DNA of 64,000 bases. It comes from Tunturibacter empetritectus (GTDB taxonomy: Bacteria; Acidobacteriota; Terriglobia; Terriglobales; Acidobacteriaceae). The notes below the pieces were generated by a model. The model saw only the letters and a program-made list of their open reading frames with translations. It had not been told where the DNA came from and did not search any database. The stretch covers positions 1,860,001 through 1,924,000 of the forward strand of contig NZ_CP132932.1 of assembly GCF_040358985.1 (NCBI RefSeq). The letters run 5' to 3'. The translations under genes and the position numbers were made by a program. This document shows, one piece after another, positions 38,610 to 46,813 of this stretch. Within the stretch, counting starts at the first letter, position 1. Every line of letters begins with the position of its first letter.

Positions 38610-40021
38610 GCGATACGCAAGGAAGTGTCAATACGGTTGTGGGTGCTAGTAAAGGAACGCGGGAGGTCGTGTTCATAAGTAAAGCCACGCCCGAAGACGA
38701 TGAATTCGTGCTCTGGCTCGCCCCTCGCCTCGAAGCGGCTGGATATAAGGTTTTTGCAGATATCCTTACCCTTGAGCCAGGTGATCGTTGGCGTAGGGAG
38801 ATCACTGGTACGCTGCAGAACAAGGCAGTGAAGATGCTTCTATGTTGCCGAGATGCCACACTCGATAAGATCGGTGTCCAAGAAGAAATCGGTATCGCGT
38901 CCGACCTAGTTAAGGAGTTGAAAGACCCACGCTTCATCATCCCACTCCGCCTTGAACCTTATAAGAAGCTGTTTGGCATCGGTGAACTTCAATGGATTGA
39001 CTTTTTAGGCAGTTGGGCCAGTGGCCTCCATGACCTGTTGGACGCGCTTGAGAAGCAGGACGTTCCTCGTGCTACAGGCCGAGCCGCGATCAATCCGAAC
39101 TGGGAGCATTATCGAAAGCGACTTGCAATCAGGGTCGAGAAAGCGCCAGAGGTTCTGACATCGAACTGGCTTCGTGTCGCCGGCCTCCCCGACGTGATTC
39201 ATTACTACCACCCGCCGGGACCAATCAATCTTGAGTTGATGGAACGAGCTTGCCGTGAGAGCGTTACACCTGCCGAAGTCTATCAACGTGGCTTTTTTTC
39301 GTTCGCCTCGCCGGAGGAGATCGAGCGCGATTTCGCTAACGTCGCCATCTTTGAGATCCATTCCGAGCATAAGTTAATAGACTTGCTCGAATTCGGCAGT
39401 CAATCACCAAACATAAAGCCGCGCGAGGTACAGAACCTTGTGTCGTCCATGTTCCGCCGTGCGTGGGAGAACTTCTGCCGCTCAAAAGGCCTGTATGAGC
39501 ATCTCTTCTCTTCGCAAACGGCGTTTCACGTCGGCGAGTCACAAATGCCGTTGGGCAAGAGAATTTCCTGGGGCCAGCAGGGTCAACGGCGGTCCTCGAT
39601 GTTGCGAAATGGAGCAGGTGGCAAGGTTTGGCAATATGGTATGTCCGCAACGCCTTCCTTTTGGCCCTTTCCCCACTTCAAGCTCAAAGCGCGCGTCTTG
39701 TTTTTGGAACTGGTTGCGAATAATCGTGCGGGTTCCGTCATCGGAGACAGTGGAACGCAACACCGTCTGCGGCGGACGATTTGCAAAGGCTGGCGCAATA
39801 AAGCATGGCACGGTCGATTGATGGCTTTTATCGGGCTGTTGTCCACTGATACGCCGCAAATTTCAGTGCCCCTTGCCGCGGTGTGCGCCATCGTTCTCGA
39901 CCCTAGACCGATGCTGTTTACGTCGCCGGTGAGCACCGCAATATCGGACGCGATGGGAGATGATGCAGAGGAGTCTGACGATTCCACGCTAGGGATGTTC
40001 AACCCGGAGGATGAGGATTGA
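38606..40021 (+). CDS. TIR-APAZ protein of a SPARTA defence system
   Basis: A 471-residue partner of short Argonaute. Residues about 17-150 are a TIR domain ([22 protein letters not shown]; a candidate catalytic glutamate in VQEEIG), which in known SPARTA systems hydrolyses NAD(P)+ after activation. The rest is the APAZ region ([35 protein letters not shown]), which stands in for the N/PAZ part and holds the guide/target duplex. The TTG start at 38606 overlaps the previous stop (TTGA). The frame is open upstream, but that would bury it in the GHKL gene. An acidic tail ends the protein. The Argonaute follows with a one-base overlap. Confidence 0.9.
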   Translation: MSDTQGSVNTVVGASKGTREVVFISKATPEDDEFVLWLAPRLEAAGYKVFADILTLEPGDRWRREITGTLQNKAVKMLLCCRDATLDKIGVQEEIGIASDLVKELKDPRFIIPLRLEPYKKLFGIGELQWIDFLGSWASGLHDLLDALEKQDVPRATGRAAINPNWEHYRKRLAIRVEKAPEVLTSNWLRVAGLPDVIHYYHPPGPINLELMERACRESVTPAEVYQRGFFSFASPEEIERDFANVAIFEIHSEHKLIDLLEFGSQSPNIKPREVQNLVSSMFRRAWENFCRSKGLYEHLFSSQTAFHVGESQMPLGKRISWGQQGQRRSSMLRNGAGGKVWQYGMSATPSFWPFPHFKLKARVLFLELVANNRAGSVIGDSGTQHRLRRTICKGWRNKAWHGRLMAFIGLLSTDTPQISVPLAAVCAIVLDPRPMLFTSPVSTAISDAMGDDAEESDDSTLGMFNPEDED

Positions 40022-41574
40022 TGGATCTGCCTGAGCAACATCTGGAAGTCATTCATGTTGAAGAACCCGAGTTGTCTTTCGGCCACGGGCAGACCTGCGA
40101 TCATCCAAAGGACGGTCTTTTCCTTTACGGGCCTCATACTGCTCTAGCTCGTTCACGCGAAGTTTCGATTGGGGTTGTCGGGACAAAAGATGGCTTGTCG
40201 TATTTTCTGAATTGGGCTATCGCGCTCGGTGGTTTTGTACCTGTTCCTCCACCGAAGAAGACCGACAAGGCTAACCGGCTGCATCTCTCAAATTTCCCAG
40301 GCTTGGAGGAAGCATTCGGGCTGATCGTTAGTCCTGGAGAGTTCGTGCAGCGCACGATCGATCTTAAGGCGCTCGACGAAGCCACGCGCACACTGAATCA
40401 GCACGAAGCGGTGCGAAAAGCAGTGGACCTCTATGTGAATGAGATAGAGCGTTATGACAAGAACGAGGAGAAGACAGTCGATGTCTGGATATTCGTTCTC
40501 CCTGAACTCATTTTTGAGCGTTGCAAACCGCTCGCGCGACGTTCCGGGCTTGATCTAACAATGGGCGAGTTCTCGAAGGGGAAAAGGGAGAAGTCTGATC
40601 TCCCGCTCTTTCGCGATGTCATCGACCAGACCGCAGAGGAGATTTTCGACGATGTGCCGGATTTTCATCGGCAGGTAAAGGCGCGTCTACTCAAGCTCGG
40701 ACACACATCACAGCTCATCCGCGAGACAACGCTGGCACCCGACAAGTTCCTCAATCGTGCTGGCTATCCGATCCGTGGACTGCAAGATCCAGCGACCGTG
40801 GCGTGGAATATGGCGACGGGGCTTTACTACAAGACCCAGGCAGAACCCCCGTGGAAGTTGGCGCATGTGAGACCCAGCGTTTGTTACATCGGGCTAGTCT
40901 TCAAGATGATCCCGAACGATCCGCAACAGCACGCGTGTTGCGCCGCACAGATGTTTCTCAATGAGGGCGATGCGGTCGTCTTTCGAGGAGCGAATGGCCC
41001 ATGGAAAACTGGTGATTACGAGTTCCATCTCAAGGCTCCTGAAGCGAAAAAACTGATTGCCAAAGTCCTGGAAACATTCAAGGACAAGCACGGTGAGCCA
41101 CCGAAAGAGTTCTTTATCCACGGACGCACCACTTTCAGCGAGGACGAATGGAATGCCTTCGAGGAGGCCGCGCCGGAAGGCACAAATGTCGTTGGAGTTC
41201 GCATTAAGGAGACTCATGGCGAGTCAAAACTGTTTCGTGACGGTGATTATCCTGTGATGCGGGGAACCGCAATAATCCTTAATGACCGTAATGCCTTATT
41301 GTGGACGAATGGCTTCGTACCCCGGCTCGATACCTATATTGGCCCGGAAACACCAAACCCGTTATCGGTCACGATTCTGCGCAGTTCGGGGGAGCTCCCC
41401 GACATACGCACTGTGCTCGCCGACATCATGGGCCTAACCAAGATCAACTACAACGCTTGCAACTACAATGACGGTCTTCCCGTCACTATTCGTTTTGCGA
41501 ATAAGGTCGGAGACGTGCTGACGATGGGTTCGGCTCGGGATGCCGACAGGCAGCCCCTCAAATTCTACGTCTAA
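40021..41574 (+). CDS. short prokaryotic Argonaute (MID-PIWI), SPARTA
   Basis: A 517-residue short Argonaute comprising MID and PIWI domains only. Family sequences are clear: [61 protein letters not shown] and [19 protein letters not shown]. The position of the first PIWI catalytic aspartate reads CYIGL, so slicing is not expected; known SPARTA proteins are likewise slicer-dead and use guide RNA to sense invading plasmid or phage DNA. An ATG at 40021 overlaps the TIR-APAZ stop (TGATG). It is the last gene of the defence operon; a GC hairpin without a T-run lies at 41595-41609. Confidence 0.93.
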   Translation: MDLPEQHLEVIHVEEPELSFGHGQTCDHPKDGLFLYGPHTALARSREVSIGVVGTKDGLSYFLNWAIALGGFVPVPPPKKTDKANRLHLSNFPGLEEAFGLIVSPGEFVQRTIDLKALDEATRTLNQHEAVRKAVDLYVNEIERYDKNEEKTVDVWIFVLPELIFERCKPLARRSGLDLTMGEFSKGKREKSDLPLFRDVIDQTAEEIFDDVPDFHRQVKARLLKLGHTSQLIRETTLAPDKFLNRAGYPIRGLQDPATVAWNMATGLYYKTQAEPPWKLAHVRPSVCYIGLVFKMIPNDPQQHACCAAQMFLNEGDAVVFRGANGPWKTGDYEFHLKAPEAKKLIAKVLETFKDKHGEPPKEFFIHGRTTFSEDEWNAFEEAAPEGTNVVGVRIKETHGESKLFRDGDYPVMRGTAIILNDRNALLWTNGFVPRLDTYIGPETPNPLSVTILRSSGELPDIRTVLADIMGLTKINYNACNYNDGLPVTIRFANKVGDVLTMGSARDADRQPLKFYV

Positions 41575-41861
41575 TACGCGAACTCAAGCCGAGGCGGTGC
41601 TGCGCACCGGGTGGATGCCTGACACATCACCCCCAAATGGGTGCTGCAAGTAAACCAGAAGTTCCTGGCGGTGAACGCGATTACCATCAGCTACTTAGCC
41701 ATTCCGCGTTTACGTCCGTAAACGCAAGCTGCCGCCGGGGACCATTGTGTAGCGTTCGCGTAAACACATTGAATACCAAAGCACTTGACCGGCAAGTGCG
41801 GTTTTCATGGGTTGACTATTGCCTTCGTCGGATGCACTCTGTTTTTGAGGTGGCCCTCCCC

Positions 41862-42299
41862 ATGACCACTCCTCGCATCCCGGCCCCAGCGCATCCTCCA
41901 TCGCCAACCGACGATGAAGTTCGCCCTGGTCTCCGCGCCAAAACGGTAGCAACCAGACTCACGCCGGAAGAGCTGCGCGAGGTCGAAGTCGCCGCCAGCC
42001 GCGACGGGAAGTCGCTGGCCGAATGGCTGCGCGAACTGGCCCTGAAGACAGCGCGGCAGCGTCCGGCGGACCCGATGGAGCTGCTGCTTTCGGAGGTTTC
42101 GGCGACCCGGTACATGCTCCTGAATCTCTTCCATGCGACCGGCCAGGCGAACGCCGAAGGCAAGCATCTGCTCCCTGAGTCCGTGCTAAAAATCCGTGAC
42201 CAGGCCGACGTTCGGAAGCTCGAAAGCGCCCGGAAGTTGATGGCGGATTTTCTCGCCCAGGGAGGGCAAGACGGGAGTCAGAACGGGGGCAAACCCTGA
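41862..42299 (+). CDS. ribbon-helix-helix mobilisation accessory protein
   Basis: About 145 residues from the ATG at 41862; the frame opens at 41637, but the extra part has no protein-like character. The middle (KTVATRLTPEELREVEVAASRDGKSLAEWLRELAL) has the strand-helix-helix pattern of MobC/CopG-type DNA-binding proteins that help relaxases at oriT. It lies eight bases upstream of the coupling-protein gene, consistent with a mobilisation operon. Confidence 0.65.
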   Translation: MTTPRIPAPAHPPSPTDDEVRPGLRAKTVATRLTPEELREVEVAASRDGKSLAEWLRELALKTARQRPADPMELLLSEVSATRYMLLNLFHATGQANAEGKHLLPESVLKIRDQADVRKLESARKLMADFLAQGGQDGSQNGGKP

Positions 42300-42307
42300 G
42301 CCGCCCG

Positions 42308-44284
42308 ATGCAGTTTCCGAGCCGGACAGGGAGGCTCTTCTGGCTACTTGTCTGGGTCACGCTGGGGCCGCTCGCGCTCATTGTTTCGGTCTCGGCCTGG
42401 CTCGCTTGGACACTCCCCCCGCTCCAGAAAATCTATCTCCCGGTGTACTCCGCGAGCACCGTTGGTGCTCGCCTGCCCGGCAATCTGATGACCATCCGGT
42501 GGGTGATGAAAACCGCTCCCGGACGAAAACCCGAGAGGATTTTGCCCGAGGATGCGGTCTCTGGGCCGAGTCCAAAACTGCCAGTCAGCCTCTCGGCCAA
42601 GGCCATCGAAGAGGGTTGGCGCGAAGTGGTTCAGACCCCTCCGGAGAAGGTTCGCTCCTCCGAGCTGGCTCCGTATCTCCAGGCTACGATCTACGACGGC
42701 GAGAGCGTTTTGTGGCTCTTCGCCCGGCCCATGATCTACGGCTTGGCTGGGATTTTGTTGCTGTACGCGCTCCGGCTTCAGCTTAGACGAGGACGTAGTG
42801 GGCAGCACGAGGAGCGGCACGGACGGCGGACCAAAGGTCCCGAATTGCTGTCAAGCGGCTGGCGTCGCCGACTCGGAACGGATGGGATTTCTTTTCACTT
42901 GCGCTTTGAAAAGGCTCCTTGGAGCTGGCTTCCGTTCGGGCCGAATTTCCGGATTCCGCGCCGTCTGGAGTCCAGCCATATCGAGCTGATCGGCGACACC
43001 GGTTCGGGTAAATCGACGGCCATCCGGCAGATTCTCCGCCATGTCCAGCATCGCGGCGAGACGGCCATCGTCTACGACCCAGCAATGGATTTCGTGGGGG
43101 AGTTCTATGACCCCAGTCGCGGCGACCTGATCCTGAACCCTCTCGACGCCCGGTGTCCCTACTGGAGTCTCGATCAGGAGATCGTGCGCGATGAGACCGC
43201 CGCTACGATCGCCGCTGCTTTTCTTCCAGAGAAGGAGTACGAGAAGGCATTCTTCACCGACGCTCCGCGTCGGTTGCTTGCCGCCATGCTGCGGCGTCGG
43301 ATGCCGACGCACTTCCTTTTGCGGTGGATGAGCGATCCTGAGTCGCTTGCTTCCATGGTGGTGGGAACACCGTTGGCTGCGCTGATCGACCCGGCAGCTC
43401 CGGCGCAGAGGGCCGGGGTGCTGTCGAGCCTCAACTTGGTAGCGGACTGCTTCGAGCTACTGCCCGAGGGTGGCAATGGACGGGCGAGTTTCGCAACGGC
43501 GGATTGGAGGAAGGAGCGCAAGCGCTGGGTGTTTCTGACCTCCAGCCCCGACTACCGGGAAAAGGTCTTGCCGCTCCATTCGGTATGGCTCGATCTTTTC
43601 ATCCTGCGGATGCAAGGCCCCTGCGATGATCCCGCCGCCAAACCGGTATGGTTCGTTATTGATGAGCTGGCCAGCTTGAACAAGCTACCCCAGCTCCACG
43701 CTGCCGTGACTGAAAATCGCAAGTACGGCAATCCCGTCGTGCTCGGCTTCCAGGGGCGTAGCCAACTCGAAAAACGCTACGGCCATGACGCCGAAGTCAT
43801 GCTCTCTCAGCCCGCTACGAAGGTATTTTTCAAGACCTCCGAACCGCGCGCGGCCAAGTGGATTTCTGACGCGATTGGCGAGATCGAGGTGGAGCGATTG
43901 AAGGAGTCGCGCAGCATCGGGCTACTTGGCAGCAAGAAGTCTTATGCGATGGAGATTGCCACCAAAGCGCTCATCATGCCGTCGGAAATTTCCGGCCTTG
44001 AGCCGCTGCACGGTTTCATCAAACAAGAAAATCGCGTTGTGCCCGTCGTTTTCCGATTGGCAACGAAACGCTCGAAAGAACCTGATTTTGTAGAGCGGAA
44101 GATTCGGCAGGCCGCGCCCAGGCCGACTTCCCCTGTGCCAGCGTCGTCGGCACGCACGTCGCATCCGAAACAAGCCGAGCCGACGGCGGCAGTCCAGGCT
44201 TCACTACCCCTTGCCGATCCGCCGTCCACTAACAGAAGACCCAGGGAAGGGTTTGTATGGGATGAGAGCAAAGGGATTGAGTGA
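42308..44284 (+). CDS. TraD/VirD4-like type IV coupling protein
   Basis: A 658-residue DNA pump that links a relaxase-DNA complex to a type IV secretion channel. Two membrane segments (LFWLLVWVTLGPLALIVSVSA at about 10-30 and MIYGLAGILLLYAL at about 142-155) anchor it. The ATPase has Walker A GDTGSGKST (229-237) and Walker B PVWFVIDELASL, followed by GFQGRSQLEKRYG. The family is TraD/TrwB. The C-terminal 70 residues are proline/alanine-rich and could bind the relaxosome. The partner relaxase is at 46814. No secretion-channel genes are visible. Confidence 0.9.
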   Translation: MQFPSRTGRLFWLLVWVTLGPLALIVSVSAWLAWTLPPLQKIYLPVYSASTVGARLPGNLMTIRWVMKTAPGRKPERILPEDAVSGPSPKLPVSLSAKAIEEGWREVVQTPPEKVRSSELAPYLQATIYDGESVLWLFARPMIYGLAGILLLYALRLQLRRGRSGQHEERHGRRTKGPELLSSGWRRRLGTDGISFHLRFEKAPWSWLPFGPNFRIPRRLESSHIELIGDTGSGKSTAIRQILRHVQHRGETAIVYDPAMDFVGEFYDPSRGDLILNPLDARCPYWSLDQEIVRDETAATIAAAFLPEKEYEKAFFTDAPRRLLAAMLRRRMPTHFLLRWMSDPESLASMVVGTPLAALIDPAAPAQRAGVLSSLNLVADCFELLPEGGNGRASFATADWRKERKRWVFLTSSPDYREKVLPLHSVWLDLFILRMQGPCDDPAAKPVWFVIDELASLNKLPQLHAAVTENRKYGNPVVLGFQGRSQLEKRYGHDAEVMLSQPATKVFFKTSEPRAAKWISDAIGEIEVERLKESRSIGLLGSKKSYAMEIATKALIMPSEISGLEPLHGFIKQENRVVPVVFRLATKRSKEPDFVERKIRQAAPRPTSPVPASSARTSHPKQAEPTAAVQASLPLADPPSTNRRPREGFVWDESKGIE

Positions 44285-44470
44285 CGAGATGTTCGTTTGT
44301 CGTTACTATCTGATCGACACACACGATGCTCAGAAGCCTCATGTCCATTGCATCACTGGATACTAAGTTTCGCCGCCACCCGTGCCGAAGGTGTCATGGC
44401 AGGAAAGGATTTCTTACAGAATGCAGCCGAAGAGAGATTCATATCGTCTACCCTCCAGAAGAACAGCCAT

Positions 44471-46624
44471 ATGAATCGTTGCTCGTTCAGCATCGACCCG
44501 TCGCGACGCACAGCGCTCCGCAACCTGTTGGGAGGCTTGCTTCTTGTGTCGTGCGCTCCCTTTTCAGACTCAAAGGCCCACTGCCAGACAAACGACGTTC
44601 CTGAATGCACTCAAGCCATGCTGGATGTCAGCATGCTCCTTCCCTCTGATGATGCATCTTCATCGCCTGCCGGACTTTTCGCAGTGGTCTTTCAGAATCG
44701 TAGCGCCTCGCACTGCACGTTCTCAGGGGTAAATGCAGACTTAAGTGGTGATACAGAAAGCTCCCAATTCCCATACGCACGTGGTAACGACAACAGCGAC
44801 GAAGCTCGGCTGTTTACGTCGGCCCACAATCGGCTTGCTCCCGGTGAACAGGTACATCTAACGTTCGGGTGGTCGGCGGTGCCGGGAGTCTATCAGAACT
44901 TCGCCTGGGGCGGCTGTTCAAGCTACGAAGACCTTACTCTCTCACTGGAGCGACAGGGGAATCCCAAGCTGCTCCGCACCCATCACCTCTGGCTGCGCAG
45001 TTGCGGGGGAATCTGGACATCAAGGCTTCGCGCTGGGCCCTTCCTTGCTACAGAAGATGTCCCCGCGGAGTGGCTAGACAGTTACAAGATCAAGCCCAGT
45101 GATGTTGCTCGCCCCGTTCTGCCACTGGAAGGCACCGCACCCCTGCACCTCCGCACCCTTCATGCGGTCGAGTATCTCAAGAGCACGTTCGAATCCGGTT
45201 ACGCCGAGTTCATGGTCCTCTTGCTTTCCGAGTCGCCAACCGCGCTCGCCACCTGTCCGTTTCGCACTCTGCAGCGGCGCGAAGAGGATGGTGAGAACAC
45301 CATCTATGTGAATCACTGTGCAAACATCGCGCACGGCAGCCCGGCTATTCACGACGGTCTGCAGGAGCTTCTTCTGCGGGATTACGGTCTGCTAGCCCAG
45401 CGCACCGGTAATGTGCAGTACCGCATGACCACCGTCACCACGCAGCGAGGCGCTCCCACTCTTCAAACCGCCGAGGTGAGCTTTGACGTTCGTGACTCTA
45501 CGCAGCCAATGCTGCCAGTGGTCGAAGCGTCGGTCCCGGAGTGCACGGCCGGTCAGCTTGGGTTCAGCCCGCCGTCGGTTAATCTCGGGGTGCACTGGAG
45601 CACCGCCACGAGCTACGCCGACGATGGACAGCAATGGCAAGATGGCCGGGCTTTCCAGGTCACCAATACCTCTGCGCAGACTTGCAGGCTCGGCGGTCTT
45701 CCGGACGTCCACTTCCTCATTCCAGGTGCCCAGCCGTCGAACCCCTATTGGGCGGGAGACATATGCAGAAACTGCGCCACTACATTGTTTCAGCCGCGCG
45801 AAAGTCGCTGGATTGACCTCCGCCCTGCCGAATCTGCTCACTTCCTTGTCGCCGTTACGCTGCTGCCGCAGCGCTTGGCCAACAACTGCACTGTGTTGGC
45901 CGCTGTCGATCTTAAAATCGGCGGCATCAGACTACCGAAGCTTTCCTTCGATACCGCTGATTGCGGGCAGATCGCTGTGTCCGCCTGGCGAAGCGGCGCT
46001 TACGATCACGATCCGCTCAATCTCGCCTACAACCGGCAACGATCTTTACAACAGCAGCACTTCCAGCCTTCGCTGGCGAACGTACCAGACGACTGTAGGA
46101 AAAACGTGAGCGACGAAACCGGCATGCCCGTCATGTTCCTCACTCGCGGCGATCTGGAGTGGGGTCTGGCAACTCATCCAGGAGCGTTGGACAAAGGGGT
46201 TCCGGTCACAGTTTGGGTACATAACCGCTCGGATAGGCCGGTTTCGATTTTCACCTGCATGGACGTGGAGAACTACCTTTACTCGGCCTTCGACGTGCTC
46301 GACTCTTCCGGGCGTCTCGTACTAACCCGGCAGGAGGTCGAAAAGGGGAAAGCTGGTAAGGGTTTGGCCGCCCGGATTCGTGGCGTGATGGCCTGCGACA
46401 GCAACATCGATTTTCCGGTCCCCCCACACAGCTGCATCTCCGGCAGTCTCACGCGGCCCAGTCCGTTCTTCACGATGCGCCTGGATTCAAAATATGCAGT
46501 CGCGCCCGGGACCTACTTCCTTATACCTCCGCCCGCAGCGCCGGAACCAATGCAAACAACGCCCGCGCCGCGTAGCGGTCTTCCGTCCTCCGGCCCCATC
46601 CTTCCAGTGACAATCACACCCTAA
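44471..46624 (+). CDS. large exported DUF4232-like protein
   Basis: About 717 residues from the ATG at 44471, which begins a twin-arginine-containing signal sequence (SRRTALRNLLGGLLLVSC, a possible lipobox). Two or three repeats of a beta-rich unit follow, each with paired cysteines (ECTQAMLDVSML...HCTFSG; ECTAGQLGFSPP...TCRLGGLPDV). These match the general pattern of DUF4232 domains. A proline-rich tail ends the protein. It sits between the coupling-protein and relaxase genes but has no obvious transfer function; perhaps a cargo or surface protein. Confidence 0.65.
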   Translation: MNRCSFSIDPSRRTALRNLLGGLLLVSCAPFSDSKAHCQTNDVPECTQAMLDVSMLLPSDDASSSPAGLFAVVFQNRSASHCTFSGVNADLSGDTESSQFPYARGNDNSDEARLFTSAHNRLAPGEQVHLTFGWSAVPGVYQNFAWGGCSSYEDLTLSLERQGNPKLLRTHHLWLRSCGGIWTSRLRAGPFLATEDVPAEWLDSYKIKPSDVARPVLPLEGTAPLHLRTLHAVEYLKSTFESGYAEFMVLLLSESPTALATCPFRTLQRREEDGENTIYVNHCANIAHGSPAIHDGLQELLLRDYGLLAQRTGNVQYRMTTVTTQRGAPTLQTAEVSFDVRDSTQPMLPVVEASVPECTAGQLGFSPPSVNLGVHWSTATSYADDGQQWQDGRAFQVTNTSAQTCRLGGLPDVHFLIPGAQPSNPYWAGDICRNCATTLFQPRESRWIDLRPAESAHFLVAVTLLPQRLANNCTVLAAVDLKIGGIRLPKLSFDTADCGQIAVSAWRSGAYDHDPLNLAYNRQRSLQQQHFQPSLANVPDDCRKNVSDETGMPVMFLTRGDLEWGLATHPGALDKGVPVTVWVHNRSDRPVSIFTCMDVENYLYSAFDVLDSSGRLVLTRQEVEKGKAGKGLAARIRGVMACDSNIDFPVPPHSCISGSLTRPSPFFTMRLDSKYAVAPGTYFLIPPPAAPEPMQTTPAPRSGLPSSGPILPVTITP

Positions 46625-46651
46625 TAATCTAGTAGAGCGCCTAGGAGGCTT

Positions 46652-46665
46652 CCTGCTGTAGCAGG
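46652..46665. promoter_or_regulatory. perfect 14-bp dyad upstream of relaxase
   Basis: CCTGCT-GT-AGCAGG lies 27 bases after one gene and about 150 bases before the relaxase start, directly preceded by GCCT-AGG-AGGC. It could be part of an oriT or a transcription signal. No nick-site consensus was recognised. Confidence 0.35.
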
Positions 46666-46813
46666 TGCACGGAGTGGCCTACCGGAAGCGTCCCTCGTGG
46701 TCTTCGCCCTTCACTCTTGGATAGTTCAAGCATTAGTGACGTGAAGTCGGCATGTGTTTACCAACGTGAGTAGAATTTTGCTGTGGCTCATCTAGTCGTT
46801 TGGAGCAAGCCCC

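Noticed and set aside
40021-41574. Catalytically active (slicer) Argonaute
   Set aside because: The first PIWI acidic position is leucine and the protein has no N or PAZ domain, so it belongs to the inactive short class.
41595-41609. Rho-independent terminator after the Argonaute gene
   Set aside because: CGGTGC-TGC-GCACCG forms a stem but no T-run follows, so only a hairpin can be claimed.
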